Origin: Brachycybe producta
Lineage: Eukaryota; Arthropoda; Diplopoda; Playtdesmida; Andrognathidae
Length of the DNA stretch: 64,000 nt
Direction of reading: 5' to 3'
Assembly (NCBI GenBank): GCA_036925085.1
Contig: JAUPFP010000219.1
Location: 1-64,000, forward strand
Numbering within the stretch: position 1 is the stretch's first letter; the number at the start of each line of letters is the position of its first letter. The notes under the pieces were generated by a model. The model was not told where the DNA came from. It made no database searches and saw nothing but the letters and a program-made list of their open reading frames with translations. Below, piece by piece: positions 38,926 through 51,329 of the stretch. The translations under genes and the position numbers were made by a program.

Positions 38926-41900
38926 TGAAATTGAAGTTAAAATTAAAGTTGAAAATGAAGTTGAAATTGAAGTTGAATTTGAATTTGAAATTGAAGTTGA
39001 AATTGAAGTTGAAATTGGAGGTGAAATTGAAGTTGAAATTGAAGTTGAAATTGAAGTTTAATTTGAAGGTGAACTTGAAAGTGAAGTTGAAGTTGAAATT
39101 GAAGTTGAATTTGAATTTGAAATTGAAGTTGAAATTGAAGTTGAAATTGAAGTTGAAATTGAAGTTGAAATTGAAGTTGAAATTGAAGTTGAAATTGAAG
39201 TTGAAATTGAAGTTGAAATTGAAGTTGAAATTGAAGTTAAAATTGAAGTTGAAAATGAAGTTGAAATTGAAGTTAAAATTGAAGTTGAAAATGAAGTTGA
39301 AATTGAAGTTGAATTTGAATTTGAAATTGAAGTTGAAATTGAAGTTGAAATTGAAGTTTAATTTGAAGGTGAACTTGAAAGTGAAGTTGAAGTTGAAATT
39401 GAAGTTGAATTTGAATTTGAAATTGAAGTTGAAATTGAAGTTGAAATTGAAGTTGAAATTGAAGTTGAAATTGAAGTTGAAATTGAAGTTAAAATTGAAG
39501 TTGAAATTGAAGTTGAAAGTGAAGTTGAAATTGAAGTTGAAATTGATGTTAAAATTGAAGTTGAAATTGAAGTTGAAATTGAAGTTGAAATTGAAGTTGA
39601 AATTGAAGTTGAAATTGAAGTTGAAATTGAAGTTGAAATTTGGGTTGAAATTGAAGTTAAAATTGAAGTTGAAAATGAAGTTGAAATTGAAGTTGAATTT
39701 GAATTTGAAATTGAAGTTGAAATTGAAGTTGAAATTGGAGGTGAAATTGAAGTTGAAATTGAAGTTGAAATTGAAGTTGAATTTGAAGGTGAACTTGAAA
39801 GTGAAGTTGAAGTTGAAATTGAAGTTGAAATTGAAGTTGAAATTGATGTTAAAATTGAAGTTGAAATTGAAGTTGAAATTGAAGTTGAAATTGAAAGTTA
39901 AAATTGAAGTTGAAATTGAAGTTGAATTTAAAGTGGAAATTGAAGTTAAAATTGAAGTTTAAGTTTAAGTAAAGTTAAAGTTGAAGTTGAAATTGAAGTT
40001 CAAATTGAAGTTGAAATTGAATTTGAAGTTAAGTTTGAATTTGAAATTGAAGTTGAAATTGAAGTTGAAATTGAAGTTGAAATTGATGTTAAAATTGAAG
40101 TTGAAATTGAAGTTGAAATTGAAGTTGAAATTGAAATTTAAAATTGAAGTTGAAATTGAAGTTAAAATTAAAGTTGAAATTGAAGTTGAAATTGAAGTTA
40201 AAATTGAAGTTTAAGTTTAAGTAAAGTTAAAGTTGAAGTTGAAATTGAAGTTCAAATTGAAGTTGAAATTGAATTTGAAGTTAAGTTTGAATTTGAAATT
40301 GAAGTTGAAATTGAAGTTGAAATTGAAGTTGAAATTGATGTTAAAATTGAAGTTGAAATTGAAGTTGAAATTGAAGTTGAAATTGAAATTTAAAATTGAA
40401 GTTTAAGTTTAAGTAAAGTTAAAGTTGAAGTTGAATTTGAATTTGAAGTTGAACTTGAAAGTGAAGTTGAAGTTGAAATTGACGTTGAAGTTGAAGTTAA
40501 GTTGAAGTTGAAATTAAGTTTGAAATTGAAGTTGAAGTTGAAATTAAAGTTAAAATTGAAGTTAAATTTGAAGTTGAAATTGAAGTTGAAATTGAAGTTG
40601 AAATTGAAGTTGAAACTGAAGTTGAATTTGAAGGTGAACTTGAAAGTGAAGTTGAAGTTGAAATTGAAGTTGAAATTGAAGTTGAAATTGAAGTTGAAAT
40701 TGAAGTTGAAATTGAAGTTGAAATTGAAGTTGAAATTGAAGTTGAAATTGAAGTTGAAATTAATGTTAAAATTGAAGTTGAAATTGAAGTTGAAATTGAA
40801 GTTGAAATTGAAGTTGAAATTGAAAGTTAAAATTGAAGTTAAAATTGAAGTTGAAATTGAAGTAGAAATTGAAGTTGAAATTGAAGTTGAAATTAAAACT
40901 GAAGTTGAAATTAAATTTGAAATTGAAGTTGAAATTGAAGTTAAAATTGAAGTTGAAATTTAAGTTGAAATTTAAGTTGAAATTGAAGTTAAAATTGAAG
41001 TTGAAATTGAATTTGAAATTGAAGTTGAAATTGAAGTTGAAATTGAAGTTGAAATTGAAGTTGAAATTGGAGTTGAAATTGAAGTTGAAATTGAAGTTGA
41101 AATTGAAGTTGAAATTGAAGTTGAAATTGAAATTGAAATTGAAGTTGAAATTAAAGTTGAAGTTGAAATTGAAGTTGAAATTGAAGTTGAAACTGAAGTT
41201 GAAATTTAAGTTGAAATTGAAGTTGAAATTGAAGTTAAAATTGAAGTTGAAATTTAAGTTGAAATTTAAGTTGAAATTGAAGTTGAAATTGATGTTAAAA
41301 TTGAAGTTGAAATTGAAGTTGAAATTGAAGTTGAAATTGAAGTTGAAATTGAAGTTGAAATTGAAGTTGAAATTGAAGTTGAAATTGAAGTTGAAATTGA
41401 AGTTGAAATTGAAGTTGAAATTGAAGTTGAAATTGAAGTTGAAATTGAAGTTGAAATTGAAGTTGAAATTGAAGTTGAAATTGAAATTAAAATTGAAGTC
41501 GAAATTGAAGTTGAAATTGAAGTTGAAATTGAAGTTGAAATTGAAGTTGAAATTGAAGTTGAAATTGAAGTTGAAATTGAAGTTGAAATTGAAGTTGAAA
41601 TTGAAGTTAAAATTGAAGTTAAAATTGAAGTTGAAAATGAAGTTGAAATTGAAGTTGAAATTGAAGTTGAAATTGAATTTGAAATTGAAGTTGAAATTGA
41701 AGTTGAAATTGGAGTTGAAATTGAAGTTGAAATTGAAGTTGAAATTGGAGTTGAAATTGAAGTTGAAATTGAAGTTAAAATTGAAGTTGAAAATGAAGTT
41801 GAAATTGAAGTTGAATTTGAATTTGAAATTGAAGTTTAAATTGGAGGTGAAATTGAAGTTGAAATTGGAGGTGAAATTGAAGTTGAAATTGAAGTTGAAA

Positions 41901-41989
41901 TTGAAGTTGAATTTGAAGGTGAACTTGAAAGTGAAGTTGAAGTTGAAATTGAAGTTGAAATTGAAGTTGAAATTGAAGTTAAAATTGAA

Positions 41990-42945
41990 GTTTAAGTTTA
42001 AGTAAAGTTAAAGTTGAAGTTGAATTTGAATTTGAAGTTGAACTTGAAAGTGAAGTTGAAGTTGAAATTGACGTTGAAGTTGAAGTTAAGTTGAAGTTGA
42101 AATTGAATTTGAAATTGAAGTTGAAATTGAAGTTGAAATTGAAGTTGAAATTGAAGTTAAAATTAAAGTTGAAAATGAAGTTGAAATTGAAGTTGAATTT
42201 GAATTTGAAATTGAAGTTGAAATTGAAGTTGAAATTGGAGGTGAAATTGAAGTTGAAATTGAAGTTGAAATTGAAGTTTAATTTGAAGGTGAACTTGAAA
42301 GTGAAGTTGAAGTTGAAATTGACGTTGAAGTTGAAGTTAAGTTGAAGTTGAAATTAAGTTTGAAATTGAAGTTGAAATTGAAGTTGAATTTGAAGGTGAA
42401 CTTGAAAGTGAAGTTGAAGTTGAAATTGAAGTTGAAATTGAAGTTGAAATTGAAGTTAAAATTGAAGTTTAAGTTTAAGTAAAGTTAAAGTTGAAGTTGA
42501 ATTTGAATTTGAAGTTGAACTTGAAAGTGAAGTTGAAGTTGAAATTGACTTTGAAGTTGAAGTTCAAATTGAAGTTGAAATTGAAGTTGAAATTGAAGTT
42601 GAAATTGAAGTTGAAATTGAAGTTGAAATTGAAGTTGAATTTAAAGTGGAAATTGAAGTTAAAATTGAAGTTTAAGTTTAAGTAAAGTTAAAGTTGAAGT
42701 TGAAATTGAAGTTCAAATTGAAGTTGAAATTGAATTTGAAGTTAAGTTTGAATTTGAAATTGAAGTTGAAATTGAAGTTGAAATTGAAGTTGAAATTGAT
42801 GTTAAAATTGAAGTTGAAATTGAAGTTGAAATTGAAGTTGAAATTGAAGTTGAAATTGAAATTTAAAATTGAAGTTGAAATTGAAGTTAAAATTAAAGTT
42901 GAAATTGAAGTTGAAATTGAAGTTGAAATTGAAGTTAAAATTGAA
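41990..42945 (+). repeat. Module trio 477-203-276, copy 3
   Basis: Matches copy 2 of the trio at an offset of 4188 bp, including the private GACTTTG. It is part of the second 4188-bp duplicate. Confidence 0.9.
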
Positions 42946-43088
42946 GTTTAAGTTTAAGTAAAGTTAAAGTTGAAGTTGAATTTGAATTTGAAGTTGAACT
43001 TGAAAGTGAAGTTGAAGTTGAAATTGACGTTGAAGTTGAAGTTAAGTTGAAGTTGAAATTAAGTTTGAAATTGAAGTTGAAATTGAAG

Positions 43089-43113
43089 TTGAATTTGAAG
43101 TTGAAGTTGAAGT
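43089..43113 (+). other. Same deletion joint in the second 4188-bp copy
   Basis: Identical junction sequence 4188 bp downstream of the joint at 38901-38925. Presence in both copies places the deletion before the 4188-bp duplication. Confidence 0.78.
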
Positions 43114-44144
43114 TGAAATTGAAGTTAAAATTAAAGTTGAAAATGAAGTTGAAATTGAAGTTGAATTTGAATTTGAAATTGAAGTTGAAATTGAAGTTGA
43201 AATTGGAGGTGAAATTGAAGTTGAAATTGAAGTTGAAATTGAAGTTTAATTTGAAGGTGAACTTGAAAGTGAAGTTGAAGTTGAAATTGAAGTTGAATTT
43301 GAATTTGAAATTGAAGTTGAAATTGAAGTTGAAATTGAAGTTGAAATTGAAGTTGAAATTGAAGTTGAAATTGAAGTTGAAATTGAAGTTGAAATTGAAG
43401 TTGAAATTGAAGTTGAAATTGAAGTTAAAATTGAAGTTGAAAATGAAGTTGAAATTGAAGTTAAAATTGAAGTTGAAAATGAAGTTGAAATTGAAGTTGA
43501 ATTTGAATTTGAAATTGAAGTTGAAATTGAAGTTGAAATTGAAGTTTAATTTGAAGGTGAACTTGAAAGTGAAGTTGAAGTTGAAATTGAAGTTGAATTT
43601 GAATTTGAAATTGAAGTTGAAATTGAAGTTGAAATTGAAGTTGAAATTGAAGTTGAAATTGAAGTTGAAATTGAAGTTAAAATTGAAGTTGAAATTGAAG
43701 TTGAAAGTGAAGTTGAAATTGAAGTTGAAATTGATGTTAAAATTGAAGTTGAAATTGAAGTTGAAATTGAAGTTGAAATTGAAGTTGAAATTGAAGTTGA
43801 AATTGAAGTTGAAATTGAAGTTGAAATTTGGGTTGAAATTGAAGTTAAAATTGAAGTTGAAAATGAAGTTGAAATTGAAGTTGAATTTGAATTTGAAATT
43901 GAAGTTGAAATTGAAGTTGAAATTGGAGGTGAAATTGAAGTTGAAATTGAAGTTGAAATTGAAGTTGAATTTGAAGGTGAACTTGAAAGTGAAGTTGAAG
44001 TTGAAATTGAAGTTGAAATTGAAGTTGAAATTGATGTTAAAATTGAAGTTGAAATTGAAGTTGAAATTGAAGTTGAAATTGAAAGTTAAAATTGAAGTTG
44101 AAATTGAAGTTGAATTTAAAGTGGAAATTGAAGTTAAAATTGAA

Positions 44145-47100
44145 GTTTAAGTTTAAGTAAAGTTAAAGTTGAAGTTGAAATTGAAGTTCAAATTGAAGTT
44201 GAAATTGAATTTGAAGTTAAGTTTGAATTTGAAATTGAAGTTGAAATTGAAGTTGAAATTGAAGTTGAAATTGATGTTAAAATTGAAGTTGAAATTGAAG
44301 TTGAAATTGAAGTTGAAATTGAAATTTAAAATTGAAGTTGAAATTGAAGTTAAAATTAAAGTTGAAATTGAAGTTGAAATTGAAGTTGAAATTGAAGTTA
44401 AAATTGAAGTTTAAGTTTAAGTAAAGTTAAAGTTGAAGTTGAATTTGAATTTGAAGTTGAACTTGAAAGTGAAGTTGAAGTTGAAATTGACGTTGAAGTT
44501 GAAGTTAAGTTGAAGTTGAAATTAAGTTTGAAATTGAAGTTGAAGTTGAAATTAAAGTTAAAATTGAAGTTAAATTTGAAGTTGAAATTGAAGTTGAAAT
44601 TGAAGTTGAAATTGAAGTTGAAACTGAAGTTGAATTTGAAGGTAAACTTGAAAGTGAAGTTGAAGTTGAAATTGAAGTTGAAATTGAAGTTGAAATTGAA
44701 GTTGAAATTGAAGTTAAAATTGAAGTTTAAGTTTAAGTAAAGTTAAAGTTGAAGTTGAATTTGAATTTGAAGTTGAACTTGAAAGTGAAGTTGAAGTTGA
44801 AATTGACGTTGAAGTTGAAGTTAAGTTGAAGTTGAAATTAAGTTTGAAATTGAAGTTGAAATTGAAGTTGAATTTGAAGGTGAACTTGAAAGTGAAGTTG
44901 AAGTTGAAATTGAAGTTGAAATTGAAGTTGAAATTGAAGTTGAAATTGAAGTTAAAATTGAAGTTTAAGTTTAAGTAAAGTTAAAGTTGAAGTTGAATTT
45001 GAATTTGAAGTTGAACTTGAAAGTGAAGTTGAAGTTGAAATTGACGTTGAAGTTGAAGTTCAAATTGAAGTTGAAATTGAAGTTGAAATTGAAGTTAAAA
45101 TTGAAGTTGAAGTTGAAGTTGAAATTGAAGTTAAAATTAAAGTTGAAAATGAAGTTGAAATTGAAGTTGAATTTGAATTTGAAATTGAAGTTGAAATTGA
45201 AGTTGAAATTGGAGGTGAAATTGAAGTTGAAATTGAAGTTGAAATTGAAGTTTAATTTGAAGGTGAACTTGAAAGTGAAGTTGAAGTTGAAATTGAAGTT
45301 GAATTTGAATTTGAAATTGAAGTTGAAATTGAAGTTGAAATTGAAGTTGAAATTGAAGTTGAAATTGAAGTTGAAATTGAAGTTGAAATTGAAGTTGAAA
45401 TTGAAGTTGAAATTGAAGTTGAAATTGAAGTTAAAATTGAAGTTGAAAATGAAGTTCAAATTGAAGTTAAAATTGAAGTTGAAAATGAAGTTGAAATTGA
45501 AGTTGAATTTGAATTTGAAATTGAAGTTGAAATTGAAGTTGAAATTGAAGTTTAATTTGAAGGTGAACTTGAAAGTGAAGTTGAAGTTGAAATTGAAGTT
45601 GAATTTGAATTTGAAATTGAAGTTGAAATTGAAGTTGAAATTGAAGTTGAAATTGAAGTTGAAATTGAAGTTGAAATTGAAGTTAAAATTGAAGTTGAAA
45701 TTGAAGTTGAAAGTGAAGTTGAAATTGAAGTTGAAATTGATGTTAAAATTGAAGTTGAAATTGAAGTTGAAATTGAAGTTGAAATTGAAGTTGAAATTGA
45801 AGTTGAAATTGAAGTTGAAATTGAAGTTGAAATTGAAGTTGAAATTGAAGTTAAAATTGAAGTTGAAAATGAAGTTGAAATTGAAGTTGAATTTGAATTT
45901 GAAATTGAAGTTGAAATTGAAGCTGAAATTGGAGGTGAAATTGAAGTTGAAATTGAAGTTGAAATTGAAGTTGAATTTGAAGGTGAACTTGAAAGTGAAG
46001 TTGAAGTTGAAATTGAAGTTGAAATTGAAGTTGAAATTGATGTTAAAATTGAAGTTGAAATTGAAGTTGAAATTGAAGTTGAAATTGAAAGTTAAAATTG
46101 AAGTTGAAATTGAAGTTGAATTTAAAGTGGAAATTGAAGTTAAAATTGAAGTTTAAGTTTAAGTAAAGTTAAAGTTGAAGTTGAAATTGAAGTTCAAATT
46201 GAAGTTGAAATTGAATTTGAAGTTAAGTTTGAATTTGAAATTGAAGTTGAAATTGAAGTTGAAATTGAAGTTGAAATTGATGTTAAAATTGAAGTTGAAA
46301 TTGAAGTTGAAATTGAAGTTGAAATTGAAGTTGAAATTGAAATTTAAAATTGAAGTTGAAATTGAAGTTAAAATTAAAGTTGAAATTGAAGTTGAAATTG
46401 AAGTTGAAATTCAAGTTAAAATTGAAGTTTAAGTTTAAGTAAAGTTAAAGTTGAAGTTGAATTTGAATTTGAAGTTGAACTTGAAAGTGAAGTTGAAGTT
46501 GAAATTGACGTTGAAGTTGAAGTTAAGTTGAAGTTGAAATTAAGTTCGAAATTGAAGTTGAAGTTGAAATTAAAGTTAAAATTGAAGTTAAATTTGAAGT
46601 TGAAATTGAAGTTGAAATTGAAGTTGAAATTGAAGTTGAAACTGAAGTTGAATTTGAAGGTAAACTTGAAAGTGAAGTTGAAGTTGAAATTGAAGTTGAA
46701 ATTAAAGTTGAAATTGAAGTTGAAATTGAAGTTGAAATTGAAGTTGAAATTGAAGTTGAAATTGAAGTTGAAATTGAAGTTGAAATTAATGTTAAAATTG
46801 AAGTTGAAATTGAAGTTGAAATTGAAGTTGAAATTGAAGTTGAAATTGAAAGTTAAAATTGAAGTTAAAATTGAAGTTGAAATTGAAGTAGAAATTGAAG
46901 TTGAAATTGAAGTTGAAATTAAAACTGAAGTTGAAATTAAATTTGAAATTGAAGTTGAAATTGAAGTTAAAATTGAAGTTGAAATTTAAGTTGAAATTTA
47001 AGTTGAAATTGAAGTTAAAATTGAAGTTGAAATTGAATTTGAAATTGAAGTTGAAATTGAAGTTGAAATTGAAGTTGAAATTGAAGTTGAAATTGGAGTT

Positions 47101-48394
47101 GAAATTGAAGTTGAAATTGAAGTTGAAATTGAAGTTGAAATTGAAGTTGAAATTGAAGTTGAAATTGAAGTTAAAATTGAAGTTGAAAATGAAGTTGAAA
47201 TTGGAGGTGAAATTGAAGTTGAAATTGAAGTTGAAATTGAAGTTTAATTTGAAGGTGAACTTGAAAGTGAAGTTGAAGTTGAAATTGAAGTTGAATTTGA
47301 ATTTGAAATTGAAGTTGAAATTGAAGTTGAAATTGAAGTTGAAATTGAAGTTGAAATTGAAGTTGAAATTGAAGTTGAAATTGAAGTTGAAATTGAAGTT
47401 GAAATTGAAGTTGAAATTGAAGTTGAAATTGAAGTTGAAATTGAAGTTAAAATTGAAGTTGAAAATGAAGTTGAAATTGAAGTTAAAATTGAAGTTGAAA
47501 ATGAAGTTGAAATTGAAGTTGAATTTGAATTTGAAATTGAAGTTGAAATTGAAGTTGAAATTGAAGTTTAATTTGAAGGTGAACTTGAAAGTGAAGTTGA
47601 AGTTGAAATTGAAGTTGAATTTGAAGTTAAAATTGAAGTTGAAATTGAAGTTGAAAGTGAAGTTGAAATTGAAGTTGAAATTGATGTTAAAATTGAAGTT
47701 GAAATTGAAGTTGAAATTGAAGTTGAAATTGAAGTTGAAATTGAAGTTGAAATTGAAGTTGAAATTGAAGTTGAAATTGAAGTTGAAATTGAAGTTGAAA
47801 TTGAAGTTAAAATTGAAGTTGAAAATGAAGTTGAAATTGAAGTTGAATTTGAATTTGAAATTGAAGTTGAAATTGAAGTTGAAATTGGAGGTGAAATTGA
47901 AGTTGAAATTGAAGTTGAAATTGAAGTTGAATTTGAAGGTGAACTTGAAAGTGAAGTTGAAGTTAAAATTGAAGTTGAAATTGAAGTTGAAATTGATGTT
48001 AAAATTGAAGTTGAAATTGAAGTTGAAATTGAAGTTGAAATTGAAAGTTAAAATTGAAGTTGAAATTGAAGTTGAATTTAAAGTGGAAATTGAAGTTAAA
48101 ATTGAAGTTTAAGTTTAAGTAAAGTTAAAGTTGAAGTTGAAATTGAAGTTCAAATTGAAGTTGAAATTGAATTTGAAGTTAAGTTTGAATTTGAAATTGA
48201 AGTTGAAATTGAAGTTGAAATTGAAGTTGAAATTGATGTTAAAATTGAAGTTGAAATTGAAGTTGAAATTGAAGTTGAAATTGAAGTTGAAATTGAAGTT
48301 GAAATTGAAATTTAAAATTGAAGTTGAAATTGAAGTTAAAATTAAAGTTGAAATTGAAGTTGAAATTGAAGTTGAAATTGAAGTTAAAATTGAA
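44145..48394 (+). repeat. Long-range duplicated block, copy 2 (264-316-238-1188-276-1680-288)
   Basis: Follows 17066-21447 at a constant offset of 27,079 bp, then 26,947 bp after a 132-bp (11-dodecamer) shortening in the 1680-bp module near 47.6 kb. There GAATTTGAAG joins GTTAAAATTG without the usual GAATTTGAATTTG run. Shared marks are GAAGGTAAACTTG and GAAGCTGAAATTGG. Private marks are GAAGTTAAAATTGAAG near 45091, GTTCAAATTG near 45455, ATTCAAG near 46410 and GTTCGAAATT near 46545 (a new CpG). Confidence 0.88.
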
Positions 48395-49213
48395 GTTTAA
48401 GTTTAAGTAAAGTTAAAGTTGAAGTTGAATTTGAATTTGAAGTTGAACTTGAAAGTGAAGTTGAAGTTGAAATTGACGTTGAAGTTGAAGTTAAGTTGAA
48501 GTTAAATTAAGTTTGAAATTGAAGTTGAAGTTGAAATTAAAGTTAAAATTGAAGTTAAATTTGAAGTTGAAATTGAAGTTGAAATTGAAGTTGAAATTGA
48601 AGTTGAAACTGAAGTTGAATTTGAAGGTGAACTTGAAAGTGAAGTTGAAGTTAAAATTGAAGTTGAAATTGAAGTTGAAATTGAAGTTGAAATTGAAGTT
48701 GAAATTGAAGTTGAAATTGAAGTTGAAATTGAAGTTGAAATTGAAGTTGAAATTAATGTTAAAATTGAAGTTGAAATTGAAGTTGAAATTGAAGTTGAAA
48801 TTTAAGTTGAAATTTAAGTTGAAATTTAAGTTAAAATTGAAGTTGAAATTGAATTTGAAATTGAAGTTGAAATTGAAGTTGAAATTGAAGTTGAAATTGA
48901 AGTTGAAATTGGAGTTGAAATTGAAGTTGAAATTGAAGTTGAAATTGAAGTTGAAATTAAAACTGAAGTTGAAATTAAATTTGAAATTGAAGTTGAAATT
49001 GAAGTTAAAATTGAAGTTGAAATTTAAGTTGAAATTTAAGTTGAAATTGAAGTTAAAATTGAAGTTGAAATTGAATTTGAAATTGAAGTTGAAATTAAAG
49101 TTGAAGTTGAAATTGAAGTTGAAATTGAAGTTAAAATTGAAGTTGAAATTGAAGTTAAAATTAAAGTTGAAATTGAAGTTGAAATTGAAGTTGAAATTGA
49201 AGTTAAAATTGAA
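48395..49213 (+). repeat. 819-bp module, tandem copy 1
   Basis: A 316-type start followed by three consecutive GAAATTTAAG blocks (near 48799) and an AAAACTGAAG block near 48960. A private 1-bp loss, GTTAAATTAAG near 48501, recurs 819 bp downstream. Homology with the next copy continues to about 49150, where this copy turns into GTTAAAATTAAAG and ends. Confidence 0.88.
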
Positions 49214-51329
49214 GTTTAAGTTTAAGTAAAGTTAAAGTTGAAGTTGAATTTGAATTTGAAGTTGAACTTGAAAGTGAAGTTGAAGTTGAAATTGACGTTG
49301 AAGTTGAAGTTAAGTTGAAGTTAAATTAAGTTTGAAATTGAAGTTGAAGTTGAAATTAAAGTTAAAATTGAAGTTAAATTTGAAGTTGAAATTGAAGTTG
49401 AAATTGAAGTTGAAATTGAAGTTGAAACTGAAGTTGAATTTGAAGGTGAACTTGAAAGTGAAGTTGAAGTTAAAATTGAAGTTGAAATTGAAGTTGAAAT
49501 TGAAGTTGAAATTGAAGTTGAAATTGAAGTTGAAATTGAAGTTGAAATTGAAGTTGAAATTGAAGTTGAAATTAATGTTAAAATTGAAGTTGAAATTGAA
49601 GTTGAAATTGAAGTTGAAATTTAAGTTGAAATTTAAGTTGAAATTTAAGTTAAAATTGAAGTTGAAATTGAATTTGAAATTGAAGTTGAAATTGAAGTTG
49701 AAATTGAAGTTGAAATTGAAGTTGAAATTGGAGTTGAAATTGAAGTTGAAATTGAAGTTGAAATTGAAGTTGAAATTAAAACTGAAGTTGAAATTAAATT
49801 TGAAATTGAAGTTGAAATTGAAGTTAAAATTGAAGTTGAAATTTAAGTTGAAATTTAAGTTGAAATTGAAGTTAAAATTGAAGTTGAAATTGAATTTGAA
49901 ATTGAAGTTGAAATTAAAGTTGAAGTTGAAATTGAAGTTGAAATTGAAGTTAAAATTGAAGTTGAAATTTAAGTTGAAATTTAAGTTGAAATTGAAGTTG
50001 AAATTGATGTTAAAATTGAAGTTGAAATTGAAGTTGAAATTGAAGTTGAAATTGAAGTTGAAATTGAAGTTGAAATTGAAGTTGAAATTGAAGTTGAAAT
50101 TGAAGTTGAAATTGAAGTTGAAATTGAAGTTGAAATTGAAATTAAAATTGAAGTCGAAATTGAAGTTGAAATTGAAGTTGAAATTGAAGATGAAATTGAA
50201 GTTGAAATTGAAGTTGAAATTGAAGTTAAAATTGAAGTTAAAATTGAAGTTGAAAATGAAGTTGAAATTGAAGTTGAAATTGAAGTTGAAATTGAATTTG
50301 AAATTGAAGTTGAAATTGAAGTTGAAATTGGAGTTGAAATTGAAGTTGAAATTGAAGTTGAAATTGGAGTTGAAATTGAAGTTGAAATTGAAGTTAAAAT
50401 TGAAGTTGAAAATGAAGTTGAAATTGAAGTTGAATTTGAATTTGAAATTGAAGTTGAAATTGGAGGTGAAATTGAAGTTGAAATTGGAGGTGAAATTGAA
50501 GTTGAAATTGAAGTTGAAATTGAAGTTGAATTTGAAGGTGAACTTGAAAGTGAAGTTGAAGTTGAAATTGAAGTTGAAATTGAAGTTGAAATTAATGTTA
50601 AAATTGAAGTTGAAATTGAAGTTGAAATTGAAGTTGAAATTGAAGTTGAAATTGAAAGTTAAAATTGAAGTTAAAATTGAAGTTGAAATTGAAGTAGAAA
50701 TTGAAGTTGAAATTGAAGTTGAAATTAAAACTGAAGTTGAAATTAAATTTGAAATTGAAGTTGAAATTGAAGTTAAAATTGAAGTTGAAATTTAAGTTGA
50801 AATTGAAGTTGAAATTGAAGTTGAAATTGAAGTTGAAATTAAAGTTGAAGATGAAATTGAAGTTGAAATTGAAGTTGAAACTGAAGTTGAAATTTAAGTT
50901 GAAATTGAAGTTGAAATTGAAGTTAAAATTGAAGTTGAAATTTAAGTTGAAATTTAAGTTGAAATTGAAGTTGAAATTGATGTTAAAATTGAAGTTGAAA
51001 TTGAAGTTGAAATTGAAGTTGAAATTGAAGTTGAAATTGAAGTTGAAATTGAAGTTGAAATTGAAGTTGAAATTGAAGTTGAAATTGAAGTTGAAATTGA
51101 AATTAAAATTGAAGTCGAAATTGAAGTTGAAATTGAAGTTGAAATTGAAGTTGAAATTGAAGTTGAAATTGAAGTTGAAATTGAAGTTAAAATTGAAGTT
51201 AAAATTGAAGTTGAAAATGAAGTTGAATTTGAAGGTGAACTTGAAAGTGAAGTTGAAGTTAAAATTGAAGTTAAAATTAAAGTTGAAATTGAAGTTGAAA
51301 TTGAAGTTGAAATTGAAGTTAAAATTGAA
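49214..51329 (+). repeat. 819-bp tandem copy 2 extended into a 2116-bp module
   Basis: The first about 755 bp repeat 48395-49150 at an offset of 819 bp, including GTTAAATTAAG near 49320. After about 49970 it continues with a part equivalent to the 2022-bp module at 21448: GATGAAATTG near 50188 and 50849, GAAGTAGAAATT near 50693, and GTCGAAATT near 50153 and 51115. It ends in a private joint near 51225 where GAAAATGAAG runs into GAATTTGAAGGTG. Confidence 0.83.

Larger units (their letters stand above)
36021..40208 (+). repeat. 4188-bp tandem duplication, copy 1
   Basis: Modules of 192, 1589, 477, 203, 276, 1199 and 252 bp. All landmarks recur exactly 4188 bp downstream. Two private changes seen nowhere else I looked are common to both copies: GACTTTG (near 38359) where other modules have GACGTTG, and TTTGGGTTG (near 39640). 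The last module is 252 bp, one dodecamer shorter than its partner at 44145. Confidence 0.93.
40209..44408 (+). repeat. 4188-bp tandem duplication, copy 2
   Basis: Modules of 192, 1589, 477, 203, 276, 1199 and 264 bp. It carries the same private GACTTTG (near 42547) and TTTGGGTTG (near 43828) as copy 1. Beyond 44409 it continues into a 316-bp module, whereas copy 1 runs into copy 2. By eye the copies differ only by the one-dodecamer length change at the right end, which implies a very recent duplication or an assembly-level duplication. Confidence 0.93.

Noticed and set aside
36021-44408. The 4188-bp repeat as a mobile element copied in tandem
   Set aside because: It has no terminal repeats, target duplications or coding capacity, and it is made of the same modules as its surroundings.
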